Below are positions 8,821 through 16,728 of a stretch of DNA of 64,000 nt, piece after piece. A program made the position numbers and the translations under genes. How positions within the stretch are numbered: position 1 is the first letter of the stretch; the number at the start of each line of letters is the position of its first letter. The stretch is taken from NCBI GenBank assembly GCA_964415965.1, contig CAYQCK010000001.1, positions 1-64,000 of the forward strand. The letters run 5' to 3'. Source of the DNA: CAIKNB01 sp964415965 (GTDB lineage Bacteria > Patescibacteriota > Patescibacteriia > 2-12-FULL-60-25). The notes beneath the pieces are model-generated. The model saw only the letters and a list, made by a program, of their open reading frames with translations, had not been told where the DNA came from and made no database searches.

Positions 8821-9537
8821 TCAATCCTTGAAGTTCAGGGTCGACAGGACCTGCTGCAGGGTCTTGTCGCGCGGCGTCTTGCCGACTTCGCGCACCCAAA
8901 TCAAGTGCGTCGTTTCGCCGAGCGAACTGACTTTCAGGACATAGGTTTCGCCGGCTTGGGTCAGGCCGCGTGTCCCTTTCAGCAGTCGGCCGCGGGCCGC
9001 CAACAGCACGGGCGTGGTCGAGGCCATGGCGCCGACCAGCTCGCTCTCCAGCCTTTGGCTGTAGGGGGTGATTTGGAGCCAGCGCAGTTCGGGCGTGGTG
9101 CTGGAGCTTCCGGCCTTGGGTTCGCCCGCGATCGTCAGCGCCGTCTCGTCGTTTTCCTCGATGGCGTTCTTGGGCGGATAGCGCAGCGATACGCCGAGCG
9201 GCAGGCTGACCGCTTCCGGCCAGCCTTTGAGGGCTTCGGCCTTGGGCTCGGCCAGGACCTCGGCCTTGGCCAACAGGGCGCGTTCTTCTTCGACGGCCTT
9301 GAGCGTCGCTTGGGCTTTGGCGACTTCGTCGTTGGCCGCCTTCAGTTTGGCGTTGGCTTCCTGGATGGCCTGCTGGCTCCGGTCTTGGGCTTCCTTAGAT
9401 TTGCCTTGCGCTTCGAGCGCGACCTGCTCCAACCGTTGCCTGTCCGTATTTGCCTTATGGAGGAAGATGCCCATGCCGATGCCGACCGCCACGGCACCCA
9501 GCAGGATGGAGAATATGACCGAGGTAAGGCGTTGCAT
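8821..9537 (-). CDS. Membrane-anchored coiled-coil protein, unknown function
   Basis: 238 residues. Residues about 7-27 are a membrane segment (SVIFSILLGAVAVGIGMGIF). Residues about 30-95 are an Ala/Gln/Glu/Lys-rich coiled coil (QAIQEANAKLKAANDEVAKA). The remainder is a small folded domain with PLGVSLRYPP and LRWLQITPYS, ending in LSTLNFKD. The domain plan suggests an envelope protein whose C-terminal domain is held away from the membrane. I do not recognise the family. It converges on the RRM gene. Confidence 0.65.
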   Translation of the reverse strand: MQRLTSVIFSILLGAVAVGIGMGIFLHKANTDRQRLEQVALEAQGKSKEAQDRSQQAIQEANAKLKAANDEVAKAQATLKAVEEERALLAKAEVLAEPKAEALKGWPEAVSLPLGVSLRYPPKNAIEENDETALTIAGEPKAGSSSTTPELRWLQITPYSQRLESELVGAMASTTPVLLAARGRLLKGTRGLTQAGETYVLKVSSLGETTHLIWVREVGKTPRDKTLQQVLSTLNFKD

Positions 9538-9588
9538 GGTTGGAGTTTAGCCGATGGTTCCGGGCCAGGGAAGGGCTCTTACCGAACA

Positions 9589-9624
9589 AAAAAATCGAGG
9601 CGGCCGTGAGTCACGGTCGCCTCG
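9589..9624 (-). terminator. Rho-independent terminator
   Basis: Read on the minus strand, a long GAGGCGACCGTGA stem closes on its complement and is followed by a run of seven T (plus-strand A-run near 9590). It ends the gene at 9630-10367. Confidence 0.8.
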
Positions 9625-9629
9625 TCGCT

Positions 9630-10367
9630 TCAGGCCGCTTGCTTGGTCCGATAGTCGTAAATGGCCAGTTCCCGATCCATGAGCCGCTCCCGGACCCAGG
9701 GTTCCAGGCTCCTGAAGTGCGTCGCTTCCTCGGATGTGAGCTTCGGGCCCTGGGGGAAGGCGAGATGCGTCTTGATCCAGGTGACGTCCAGGTCGTAACG
9801 CGGTTCCAGGATGGTCTTCTCGACCCGTCTGAACCAGTACAGGCGTTCGCCGACGGCCCCGATGTACCAGCCTTCGGCCAGGTGCGGCAGCTTGGAACGG
9901 TCGAGCTTGCGGTACTCGCGGATCGTCCTGCCGATCGGTCCGCTGGCGCGGTTCCTGCTGTGGAAGATGCCCTCACCGTCCAGCTCGCCGATGACCCAAG
10001 CTGACCAGAAGCCCACTTTCGATCCGTCAAAGACGCTGGGCGTGAAATCCTTGAGCAGGACTTTGGGGATTCCTTGCAGTTCCTGCCTCAATTCGCGCCG
10101 GATGTCGTCCCACGGCCGGAGATGCTGGGCTTCCAGCCAGCGTCGGACGGGCCCGACGGAGAACTTCACCAATCCGCGCTTGTTCCTGAATCCGCTGAAA
10201 CGGTTGGTCAGGAATTCGTCGTCTCCCGCTTCCGGATCCCGGGCGATTTCCTTCAACCGAGCCCTGACGATGCTCGGGTTGGCGCGGTTGCCTTCGAATT
10301 CCTTGGGTCGGCGCGGGACGTTGGCTACGCCCGCCTTCATCTCGTCATACAGGGTCTTTTTCCCCAT
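9630..10367 (-). CDS. Uncharacterised basic protein
   Basis: 245 residues from ATG 10367, chosen because AGGAG lies 7 nt upstream; an in-frame TTG directly before it is less likely. The protein is rich in Arg, Trp and aromatic residues (WDDIRRELRQELQG, GFWSAWVIGELDGEG, GWYIGAVGERLYWFRRVE) with no membrane segment or signal peptide. I see no catalytic motif and do not recognise it. The following minus-strand gene at 10469-11032 has a similar Trp-rich make-up and may be a neighbour in function. Confidence 0.6.
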   Translation of the reverse strand: MGKKTLYDEMKAGVANVPRRPKEFEGNRANPSIVRARLKEIARDPEAGDDEFLTNRFSGFRNKRGLVKFSVGPVRRWLEAQHLRPWDDIRRELRQELQGIPKVLLKDFTPSVFDGSKVGFWSAWVIGELDGEGIFHSRNRASGPIGRTIREYRKLDRSKLPHLAEGWYIGAVGERLYWFRRVEKTILEPRYDLDVTWIKTHLAFPQGPKLTSEEATHFRSLEPWVRERLMDRELAIYDYRTKQAA

Positions 10368-10436
10368 CAAGAGTCTCCTTGGTCAAAAGTGCGTCGCTCC
10401 TCCACAGAGGACGAAGATTCGCCATCTATGCCGGAG

Positions 10437-10460
10437 CCCCGAAGCGAAGTCGCTTCGGGG
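10437..10460 (-). terminator. Hairpin after the 10469-11032 gene
   Basis: CCCCGAAGCGA pairs with TCGCTTCGGGG around a 2-nt loop. No T-run follows on the minus strand, so it may be a weak terminator or an mRNA-end stabiliser. Confidence 0.5.
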
Positions 10461-10468
10461 GAAGGGGG

Positions 10469-11032
10469 TCAGCGCCGCGTCGGCCGCCGGTGGCTGATCT
10501 GCAGGTCGCGCAGCGTGGCCCGGGAAACGAATCCGATGCGCCACTGCAGGCGCTGCCAGATGCCGACCGGGCCGGCGTCGAGCGCGATCGGGCCGCACGG
10601 CTCTTCGGGCCTCAGGCGGTAGCCGCCCAGGCTCCCGAACCAGCGCAGCGGCAGTCCGAGCCACATGCCGGTCTCCTCGTCCTTGGAGATGAGGAGCCAA
10701 GCCAAGTAGCCGTAACCGTCCGGGTCGTAGCCGGACCAGATGTCGCCGGGCTGGGGCGATTCGGCCTCGCGGCGACGCAGCTCCTCGCAGAGCTCGTCCG
10801 TCCGCTGGCCGAGGAACAGCTCGACGGCGTTGCGTTTCTCGCGCCGCAGCCCCGGCGTCTCGTGGCCCAAGAGCCAGGCCGGCGCCAGCTTCTCGCGGGG
10901 ATCGCGCTGGCCGCGCTTGGCGAGCTTCAAGAGCCGCCGCGCCTTGTCTCGCTCGAGTCCGTGGATGCGCTCCACGGTGCGGTTGGGGTTACGGGTTTCG
11001 GACGCCCGGGTCGAAAGATCGGAATTGATCAT
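10469..11032 (-). CDS. Uncharacterised protein
   Basis: 187 residues from ATG 11032, chosen for a GGAGG site 4 nt upstream; in-frame ATG 11125 and TTG 11143 are alternatives. The N-terminal third is basic and helical (LERDKARRLLKLAKRGQRD); the C-terminal half has many Trp and Gly residues (WSGYDPDGYGYLAWLLIS, WLGLPLRWFGSLGGY, WQRLQWRIGF). No known motif is seen. Composition resembles the protein encoded just downstream at 9630-10367. Confidence 0.5.
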   Translation of the reverse strand: MINSDLSTRASETRNPNRTVERIHGLERDKARRLLKLAKRGQRDPREKLAPAWLLGHETPGLRREKRNAVELFLGQRTDELCEELRRREAESPQPGDIWSGYDPDGYGYLAWLLISKDEETGMWLGLPLRWFGSLGGYRLRPEEPCGPIALDAGPVGIWQRLQWRIGFVSRATLRDLQISHRRPTRR

Positions 11033-11448
11033 CCATCCTCCATCCGATTCCGCGACGCATGTCGTGAGCTCGGATGGAATCCCGTCCGCAGATGCCAGAC
11101 GGGCAAATCCATTATCCTTGACCATGCCTGCGTCTGGCGGCAATGCGATCTTGCCGTCGGACGCGGAGACAGCCTTGGGTCATGTAAAGTGCGATAGCTG
11201 CCTCGCTTCGACCTCGCGTCTGGCGCGACGTCTCCCGGAACCGCGACGCCCGTCGTCGTTTCGGGAGACGGGGCAAGGTCGAGGGCCTTGCCCGAGTCCA
11301 TAGGGTTCCGCCTATGCGTCCTGTCCAGATTGGGGCCTGACAAGAAGGGCCCTGAACCGATTCGCCGTGATTTTGTCCGGGAGTTCATCCCCGGGCTTGG
11401 TGCCTGTCGCCGCCACGGCTGGCGGGTTCGGGTCTCTCAGCCGAACAT
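11033..11448 (-). other. Weakly coding stretch without a confident gene
   Basis: Short overlapping frames on the minus strand look partly protein-like: one starts at an ATG near 11301 (MDSGKALDLAPSPETTTG), another continues in a shifted frame downstream of the gene at 11449. None has a clear start, Shine-Dalgarno site and stop together. The stretch could be a decayed gene or a 3' extension broken by a frameshift. Confidence 0.3.
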
Positions 11449-11667
11449 TTATCTCCTTCGGCGTTGTCCGCCGGTGGGTGTCAGGACCGCGAAACGGTCC
11501 CGGCCGACGTTCGCGCTGCGCATCTCGCCCTTGAGATAGACGAACTTCTCGCGGGTGATGTTGCAGAGCTTCAGGGCGATCTCGAGGATTTCGTCCTCGG
11601 GGCGCCTGCCCTCGAACGCTGCGCAAACGACCTGCCGGGCTTCTGACGGAGACAGTGTAAGTGCCAT
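11449..11667 (-). CDS. Small uncharacterised protein
   Basis: 72 residues from ATG 11667 (MALTLSPSEARQVVCAAFEG). A longer form from TTG 11790 adds 41 low-complexity Gly/Asp/Ser residues and is possible, since the promoter upstream would start transcription near 11840. The core reads as helix-loop-helix (RPEDEILEIALKLCNITREK) with a basic tail of four Arg. No family is recognised. The predicted promoter on the same strand supports expression. Confidence 0.45.
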   Translation of the reverse strand: MALTLSPSEARQVVCAAFEGRRPEDEILEIALKLCNITREKFVYLKGEMRSANVGRDRFAVLTPTGGQRRRR

Positions 11668-11846
11668 GTCGGACACCAGGAGCTGCCCGGCGACGGAACC
11701 CTTTCCGCCGCCATCGTCCCCTCCGGAATCGGCCAGGCGATTCGGCCTATTCGAGAGGGGAGGTGTCCGATCCGGATTACCCGCGGACAAGCATTCCGCG
11801 CGTATCCCGAATTTTCACGGCCACTTCGGCTGACGTTGAATCGAGG

Positions 11847-11875
11847 AATCTACCACGAATCTATGATTTTGTCAA
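11847..11875 (-). promoter_or_regulatory. Sigma70-type promoter
   Basis: On the minus strand, TTGACA (11870-11875), 17 nt, TAGATT (11847-11852). It points at the small gene ending at 11449. The surrounding 11.85-11.95 kb is AT-rich compared with the rest of the window. Confidence 0.75.
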
Positions 11876-12004
11876 TATGGTTATGTACAAAAATATAAAC
11901 ATTTCAAAATTCGGCTTGTTTAAGCCCAATAAATTGTAAGTAGTGATGATTGATTTTGACCGGAAAACGCCGTTGAACCAGGCCGGCAGAGGGGCTTCAT
12001 CGGC

Positions 12005-12033
12005 TTGACAGAAGGCCTCGTCAGCGCTATTTT
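12005..12033 (+). promoter_or_regulatory. Promoter of the structured RNA
   Basis: TTGACA (12005-12010), 17 nt, TATTTT (12028-12033). Transcription would start near 12040. No open reading frame follows. Confidence 0.75.
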
Positions 12034-12039
12034 GCAGGT

Positions 12040-12548
12040 GCATACGGAAAGGGTGCCGTGTGCGGACCAAGGAAAGGTCATGGACCAAAAACCCAAACGG
12101 GAAAAAGGAGTAGGCGAAGTCAGCGTCAGGTCAGGTGTTTCCTGCAGGGAGGCAGCCAAGTCGGATTAAATGAGGGCTGACAACCCCAAAAAGGGCTTCC
12201 ACTTGGCATGGCTTACTGCGGGTATTGCGTCGCAGCGAAAAAACAAAAATCGGAACCGATGGCGCAAGCCACGAACTCGTCCCACAGGCTTCTGTGGAAC
12301 AGGCGCTGGTGTCGGGTGGGGAAGCAAGGCTTCGTGCCGGGAATGGCCTAGCGCCATCCTTCCTCCCTTGACCAGGCGGGCAAATAGCTCTTTGGTTCGC
12401 TGCATGCAAAGACCGACCAGGCGCGACCTAGCCGACACTCCGCGAGATCCAAAGGAGAACGCGGGAGGATGTGGAGCTGAACAAAAAGCAGGCCTAGCCT
12501 GCAACTCGACCGATGCCCCAAGGCACACTAGCTCTGGGGCCCTTTTTT
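12040..12548 (+). ncRNA. Unidentified structured non-coding RNA, about 500 nt
   Basis: The stretch lies between a consensus promoter and a strong terminator and has no credible reading frame in any phase. Many complementary segments are visible. GATGGCGC near 12260 pairs with GCGCCATC near 12350. CCACAG/CTGTGG closes a GCTT loop near 12283-12299. GTCAGC pairs with GCTGAC around a domain at about 12119-12182. GCAGGC-CTA-GCCTGC is near 12488-12502. GTGTGC (12058-12063) can pair with GCACAC (12523-12528) in the terminator loop. A-rich unpaired runs recur between helices. Signatures of RNase P RNA and tmRNA are absent. A short SRP-like string (GGTCAGG then GCAGCCAAG) occurs, but length and context do not fit. 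Function unknown. Confidence 0.65.
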
Positions 12549-12550
12549 TT
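12515..12550 (+). terminator. Rho-independent terminator of the structured RNA
   Basis: GCCCCA (12515-12520) pairs with TGGGGC (12535-12540), followed by CC and eight T. It overlaps the 3' end of the convergent TrmB gene. Confidence 0.85.
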
Positions 12551-13289
12551 GCGACAGGCCCTTGCCCGTCAAAGCCAGCCGGAAGAACTCCTTGAAGGTC
12601 TGGGCCAGTTCTTCGCTCTCGATGAGCACGCTGATGAGCTTGCCTTTGAAGGTATAGAGGGCGACCTTGTTGCCGTAGACCGTGACGTCTCCGGTGAATT
12701 GGTAGTCCTCGGGGAGATAGTGGACTTCGGCGAACGGCCGCGGCGTGAACTCGTTCTTCGAGATGTAGATGCTCTTCGACGAGACCCGGCGGCGGGTCAA
12801 TTCCTGCTTATACGGCTTGATCACGTCCAGCTGCGGGAAGATGTTGTTGATGGCGTCGACGTTGCCCAGCTCGTAGATCATCGTCGAGTTGGTGGCCTTG
12901 ATGTCGTCCAAGATGGCCTTGATGCCTTCCTGTCCCTCGAAGATCTTGACCACAGGTTTTTCGCCGCGTTGCAGGAGGCGCAGGTCCGAGATGCCGCTTT
13001 CGACTTCCTTCAGCGTACTTTCCATCTCCTGCATCCTGTTCTGGACGAACGAAACCAGCCGTTCCGGTGATTCGGCCGAATAATGCGTCTTTTTGCCCTT
13101 TTGGATCGAGCTCATCAGGCCGCGTTCGGTCAGGGATTCGATGACGGCGTAGGTCGTCACGCGCGACACTTTGGCTTTGCGGGCGATGTCCTGGACCGAA
13201 GCCGGGCCCATCTCGAGCGAGATGAGGTAGATGCGCGCTTCGCTGTCCGTGAAGCCGAGCGTTTTGAGCAGGCTGTTCCATTGGGTCAT
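12528..13289 (-). CDS. TrmB-family transcriptional regulator
   Basis: 253 residues from ATG 13289 (MTQWNSLLKTLGFTDSEARI). The N-terminal winged helix-turn-helix (residues about 10-75, VQDIARKAKVSRVTTYAVIE) is of the TrmB type, followed by a helical linker (about 85-115) and a C-terminal effector-binding-like domain with VKIFEGQEGIKAILDDI. TrmB-like proteins are frequent in Patescibacteria and are thought to respond to sugars or other metabolites; the ligand here is unknown. The promoter sits directly upstream, leaving almost no leader. The 3' end overlaps the terminator of the convergent structured RNA. Confidence 0.85.
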   Translation of the reverse strand: MTQWNSLLKTLGFTDSEARIYLISLEMGPASVQDIARKAKVSRVTTYAVIESLTERGLMSSIQKGKKTHYSAESPERLVSFVQNRMQEMESTLKEVESGISDLRLLQRGEKPVVKIFEGQEGIKAILDDIKATNSTMIYELGNVDAINNIFPQLDVIKPYKQELTRRRVSSKSIYISKNEFTPRPFAEVHYLPEDYQFTGDVTVYGNKVALYTFKGKLISVLIESEELAQTFKEFFRLALTGKGLSQKKGPQS

Positions 13290-13298
13290 AACAAAACC

Positions 13299-13327
13299 AG
13301 TATAAACCGTATAGTTGGCTAAATCAA
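13299..13327 (-). promoter_or_regulatory. Promoter giving a near-leaderless TrmB mRNA
   Basis: On the minus strand, TTGATT (13322-13327), 17 nt, TATACT (13299-13304). The expected start is about 3 nt before ATG 13289. An imperfect inverted repeat (CCAGTATA with TATAGTTGG, 13297-13319) overlaps it and could be an autoregulatory operator. Confidence 0.7.
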
Positions 13328-13366
13328 CCCTGCCGGGGACCGGGTCCCCAGAGGCTTGTTGGGCCG

Positions 13367-14689
13367 TTATTTGCCCAGGATTTTGGCCAGCTCTTCCTTT
13401 ACGACGAGACGGTCGTCCCACGGCGAGCTCTTGCCGCCGATGACGATGGATTGCTCGGCGCCCTTCCCGGTTATCAGGACGACGTCGCCGGGTTTGGCCG
13501 AAGCGAGCGCTTGGCGGATGCCTTCACGGCGGTCCAGGATGACCGAAAGGTCGCGGCCGCGGACCATGCCCGCTTGTTCGGCCGCCCGGGCGATGTCCTC
13601 GGCGATGGGCAGGGGATCGTCCTCGTACGGGTCGACGTTGCTCACGATGGCCAGGTCGGCCAGCTTGGCCGAGAGTTCGCCCATGATCGGCCGCTTGGCC
13701 GGGTCGCGGCCGCCGCCCTCGGCGCCCAGCAGGATGATGACTTTGCCGCCCGTGTTCTTAGCCAACTCCCGTCCCGTCTTCAGTACCGCCGTGATGCTTT
13801 CCTTCTCGTGCGCGTAGTCCACGAACAGGGTGAAGGGCTGGCCCAGGTCGATCTTCTCCATCCGTCCCGGGATGACCAGCAGGTCGTCGAAGCCCCGTTG
13901 GATAGCCTCGGGCTTCGCTCCCTCGAGTTTCGCGATGGCGATGGCCGGCAGGGCGTTCAGGATGTTGAATTCGCCGATGATGCGCAGGACATAGTGCTCG
14001 CCGTTGACGCTGAACGCCACGCCGGCCGGCGTCGTGAAGGTGTCCTGGGCCGGGAAGTCCGGGCCTTGCCCCAAGCCGTAGGTGACCTTCCTGTCCGCCG
14101 GGAAAGACAGGAAGAAGTCGGCGTGCTCGCTGTTGCGGTTGATGATCGCGGTCTTCGGCAGTTCGCGTCCGTCCGTTGTCTTGCGTTTGCCTTTCGCGAG
14201 CGCCGCGAAAAGCTTGCCCTTGGCCGCCTTGTACTTTTCGAAGCTCCCGCCGTGCGACGGCAAGTGTTCCGGCGTCAGGTTGGTGAAGACGGCGTAGTCG
14301 TAATTGATGCCCATGTGCCGCCATTGGTTGACGCCCTCGCTCGTCACCTCGAAGACCGCATGGGTGCAGCCGGCCTTGACCATCTCGGCCAGGTAGCGCT
14401 GGAGGATCATGGGCCCGGGCATGGTCATGTGGTGCTTGTTCATCTCCTCGCGCCCGCCGATGCGGATGTTGGCCGTGCCGATGAGCCCGGTCTTGAACCC
14501 GGCCCCCATCAAAGCCGCCCAGACGAAATTCGCGGTCGTAGTCTTACCCTTGGTGCCGGTGATGCCGATGACGACCAGCTTTTCCGACGGGAAGCCGTAG
14601 CGCGCCGCGGCCAGGTAGGCGAGCGAAAGATGGTAAGCCGAGAGCGCCCAGCGGGGAGTGAGTTTCTTGAGAAGTTTTTTGGGGTTCAT
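13367..14689 (-). CDS. murE: Mur ligase, UDP-MurNAc-tripeptide synthetase (MurE)-like
   Basis: 440 residues from ATG 14689. The ATP-binding loop GITGTKGKTTTANF is at residues about 43-56, followed by the Mur central domain (TNLTPEHLPSHGGSFEKYKAAK) and a C-terminal domain (IPGRMEKIDLGQPFTLFVDYAH, LGAEGGGRDPAKRPIMG). The N-terminal UDP-binding domain is short, as in other Patescibacteria MurE-like proteins. Where diaminopimelate-type MurE has DNPR, this has VDPYEDDP, so the amino acid added to UDP-MurNAc-L-Ala-D-Glu cannot be called. It lies between a TrmB gene and tRNA-Ala and is transcribed away from the tRNA. Confidence 0.8.
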   Translation of the reverse strand: MNPKKLLKKLTPRWALSAYHLSLAYLAAARYGFPSEKLVVIGITGTKGKTTTANFVWAALMGAGFKTGLIGTANIRIGGREEMNKHHMTMPGPMILQRYLAEMVKAGCTHAVFEVTSEGVNQWRHMGINYDYAVFTNLTPEHLPSHGGSFEKYKAAKGKLFAALAKGKRKTTDGRELPKTAIINRNSEHADFFLSFPADRKVTYGLGQGPDFPAQDTFTTPAGVAFSVNGEHYVLRIIGEFNILNALPAIAIAKLEGAKPEAIQRGFDDLLVIPGRMEKIDLGQPFTLFVDYAHEKESITAVLKTGRELAKNTGGKVIILLGAEGGGRDPAKRPIMGELSAKLADLAIVSNVDPYEDDPLPIAEDIARAAEQAGMVRGRDLSVILDRREGIRQALASAKPGDVVLITGKGAEQSIVIGGKSSPWDDRLVVKEELAKILGK

Positions 14690-14816
14690 ATTAAGGATGC
14701 CATCCTGGGCGAGGGCCCGTTCGACGGGCCGAAGTCGAAGGATCTTTATAGGCCCCATGTTACGGTGAATGTCGGAAAAAGCAAAAATCCGGCGTCTCCC
14801 GGCGGGCTGTCCGCGA

Positions 14817-14845
14817 TTGACTTGCTCCCCGCTGGCCTGTATATT
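14817..14845 (+). promoter_or_regulatory. Promoter of tRNA-Ala
   Basis: TTGACT (14817-14822), 17 nt, TATATT (14840-14845). Transcription would start a few nucleotides before the mature 5' end at 14857. Confidence 0.8.
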
Positions 14846-14856
14846 CGCGGGGCTAA

Positions 14857-14932
14857 GGGCCGTTAGCTTAGTTGGTAGAGCGCCGCGTTTGCAACGCGGA
14901 GGTCGCCGGTTCGAATCCGGCACGGTCCACCA
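14857..14932 (+). tRNA. tRNA-Ala (anticodon UGC)
   Basis: A complete cloverleaf of 76 nt. The acceptor GGGCCGT pairs with ACGGTCC and includes the G3-U70 pair that marks alanine tRNAs. The anticodon loop is TTTGCAA with TGC at 14890-14892, and CCA is encoded at 14930-14932. Its last 25 nt are repeated at 22768-22792, marking it as the insertion site of an integrative element; the intact copy is at the integrase end. Confidence 0.97.
14908..14932 (+). repeat. Attachment site attL (25-bp direct repeat, left)
   Basis: The 3' end of tRNA-Ala, from the T-arm (GGTTCGAATCC) through CCA. It is identical to 22768-22792; the preceding base differs (C here, G on the right). Confidence 0.9.
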
Positions 14933-14938
14933 TGTGAA

Positions 14939-14961
14939 CCCCGACCATCAGGTCGGGTTTT
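14939..14961 (+). terminator. Terminator after tRNA-Ala, supplied by the element
   Basis: CCCGACC (14940-14946) pairs with GGTCGGG (14951-14957), followed by TTTT. It lies inside the 3' end of the integrase gene. The chromosome's original terminator is now beyond the right repeat at 22796. Confidence 0.8.
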
Positions 14962-16105
14962 GCGCTTCAGTGAGCGCCGTCGACGCCAGAGGAGTCGACG
15001 CCGTGGTGGCCTCGGAAGGCTTGGTGGCCATTAGGTGACCAACCGCGTCTGTGTTCCAGCGGTCGAAGACATGCGACACCCACCATCGGAGGTCGTCGGG
15101 AGTGGCGTGGGCGTAGCGGCTCGTCATCACGATGGTCGTGTGCCCCAACAGTTCCTGGACGTTCCGGAGCGGCACTCCGCCTTGGCAAAGCAGCGTCGCG
15201 AAAGTATGGCGAAGCCCGTGCCATCCGACTCGGGGGACACCAGCGCGATCGCAGTAGCGCTGCAGGACATCGCAGGTGTGTTCCGAGCGGGCGACACCGC
15301 CATCGAGCTTGGCGAAGACAAGCTCGCTGCGCTGACTCAGCGAGCGAAGCTCGCTGCAAGTCCGCCGCGTGAGGGGGACCGTGCGAACGCGGCCAGTCTT
15401 CGTCGGGCCGATGATGCCGCGAGCGGATCCGCGTACGATGCGCGCGCAAGGAGCGTCCGACTCAAGTTCGACATCCGACCAGCGCAGGGCCGCGGCTTCG
15501 CCGAATCGGACGCCTGTGTCCGCGATGAACGTCACCAGCGCTCGCCAGTATCCTGGGCGGGTGATGGAGATCAGGCGTTCGACCTCATCGCGCTTCAGGC
15601 ACTTGTACGGCTGCTCCGCTACCCGGAGCCAGCGCACACGGGGGACCACGGAGAGGAGGCCCCATTCGTGCGCGACGGCGAGAGAGCAACGGAGGATTGT
15701 CAGGAGGTTGTTGATTGTCTTTGGCTTCAGCCCTGATGCCGTCTTTGCGCCTGAGAATGCGTCAATCCGTGCCGTCGTGATCTCATTCAGAAACAGCCGT
15801 CCGAATGTGGGCAGGAGGTGTAGCCGAAGCGCGGACCGCTTTTCGGCTTGTGCGCATGGCCTGTTGCGGACTTGGGCATATTCCCGCATCCACCGTTCCG
15901 CGAACTCCGCGAACGTCGGTGGAGGACCCTCGAATGGGTCCCGCCCAGCCTCGGCGTCGGCCGCGAAGTCGTTGCGGAGAGTGCGCTCGAACTGCTCTGC
16001 GCCGCGCCGCGTCTGCACGGGCGAACGTTTACGGATGCGCCGATGCTGGAACCGGAAATCGACCCACCACTCGTCGACCCGATCAGGCCTGCGGATAGCG
16101 GCCAT
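14948..16105 (-). CDS. Tyrosine recombinase (site-specific integrase)
   Basis: 385 residues. The N-terminal region (to about 75) resembles an arm-type binding domain; the core-binding segment has FAEFAERWMREYAQV; the catalytic domain supplies Arg in TGVRFGEA, Lys in PTKTGRVRTV, His-x-x-Arg in WHGLRHTFAT, His in LLGHTTIVMT and the nucleophile Tyr in SRYAH. All catalytic residues are present, so it should be active. It ends 16 nt from the tRNA-Ala CCA, the usual place for an integrase that targets the tRNA 3' end. Its start overlaps the end of the excisionase gene by 23 nt. Confidence 0.95.
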   Translation of the reverse strand: MAAIRRPDRVDEWWVDFRFQHRRIRKRSPVQTRRGAEQFERTLRNDFAADAEAGRDPFEGPPPTFAEFAERWMREYAQVRNRPCAQAEKRSALRLHLLPTFGRLFLNEITTARIDAFSGAKTASGLKPKTINNLLTILRCSLAVAHEWGLLSVVPRVRWLRVAEQPYKCLKRDEVERLISITRPGYWRALVTFIADTGVRFGEAAALRWSDVELESDAPCARIVRGSARGIIGPTKTGRVRTVPLTRRTCSELRSLSQRSELVFAKLDGGVARSEHTCDVLQRYCDRAGVPRVGWHGLRHTFATLLCQGGVPLRNVQELLGHTTIVMTSRYAHATPDDLRWWVSHVFDRWNTDAVGHLMATKPSEATTASTPLASTALTEAQNPT

Positions 16106-16358
16106 AGCGGCGGCGGGGAGCGGACTCCACCCGGTTACGGTCCAAGAAGGCGGCCACGTCCGCTTCGCGGATGCGGATGAGGCGGCCGACCCGGTGGTAT
16201 GCGATATCGCGACGCGCGACCCACTCGTAGACGGCGCTCTTCGCCACCCCGAGCCTCGATGCGACTTCCGCCGCCGTGATCAGGTCGCGCGGGACCGCGA
16301 CTGCGCAGCCATGGTCCGCAGCGTCTTTGCGCTGTAGGGTTGCAGTTGATTCGGTCAT
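16083..16358 (-). CDS. Excisionase-like helix-turn-helix protein
   Basis: 91 residues from ATG 16358. It is a MerR/excisionase-type helix-turn-helix (LITAAEVASRLGVAKSAVYE, then a wing GRLIRIREADVAAFLDRN). Such proteins bind near attachment sites and direct excision or control the integrase. It overlaps the start of the integrase gene, so the two are translated as one unit. A related protein is encoded at 62080-62310, close to tRNA-Arg. There is no strong Shine-Dalgarno site. Confidence 0.85.
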   Translation of the reverse strand: MTESTATLQRKDAADHGCAVAVPRDLITAAEVASRLGVAKSAVYEWVARRDIAYHRVGRLIRIREADVAAFLDRNRVESAPRRRYGRYPQA

Positions 16359-16539
16359 AGGTTGTAAGGGGCGAGAGCGGGCGCTGCGGCTCGGGATTCT
16401 TCTCCCGTCAAGGCCGCAGCGCAGAGCACATGATGGACGGTAGCATTTGTCTCGAAGATCGGGGAAGCTCCCGATCCCGCGGATTTGGTTGGCATTTTCA
16501 TACATCGCGAACGGTACCCGGACCCTCGCGGGGCCGCAC

Positions 16540-16599
16540 GGGGACAAATGGCCCCATTGTGGACAAGGCGGTTATCCACATACGGGGCTATCTGTCCCC
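16540..16599. promoter_or_regulatory. Nested inverted repeats with a DnaA-box match
   Basis: GGGGACA (16540-16546) and TGTCCCC (16593-16599) enclose TTGTGGACAA (16557-16566) and TTATCCACA (16572-16580). The last is a perfect DnaA-box consensus, the former a near match in opposite orientation. It lies in the roughly 370-nt gap between the excisionase gene and the next gene, which otherwise holds only a GGCGGA/TCCGCC hairpin (about 16657-16687). It could be an element origin, a regulator site or recombination-accessory DNA. Confidence 0.5.
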
Positions 16600-16728
16600 G
16601 TGTTTCCTTCGATGAGGCTCGGTATCGTGATCCCGCAACTGGTGCATGGAAACCGAAGAGGCGGACCGCTCTAAACGATCCGCCTCGGGCGCCCTTGCGG
16701 GCGATCCTCTCGGTGGGAGGTGTGCTCG

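Noticed and set aside
12119..12182. SRP RNA-like strings (GGTCAGG then GCAGCCAAG)
   Set aside because: The apical loop is not the conserved GGAA-type loop, the spacing is longer, and the transcript is about 500 nt. Only a chance or partial resemblance can be claimed without a covariance search.
12170..12595. 141-codon plus-strand frame inside the structured RNA
   Set aside because: Composition is not protein-like, there is no Shine-Dalgarno site, and it runs through the terminator into the TrmB gene.
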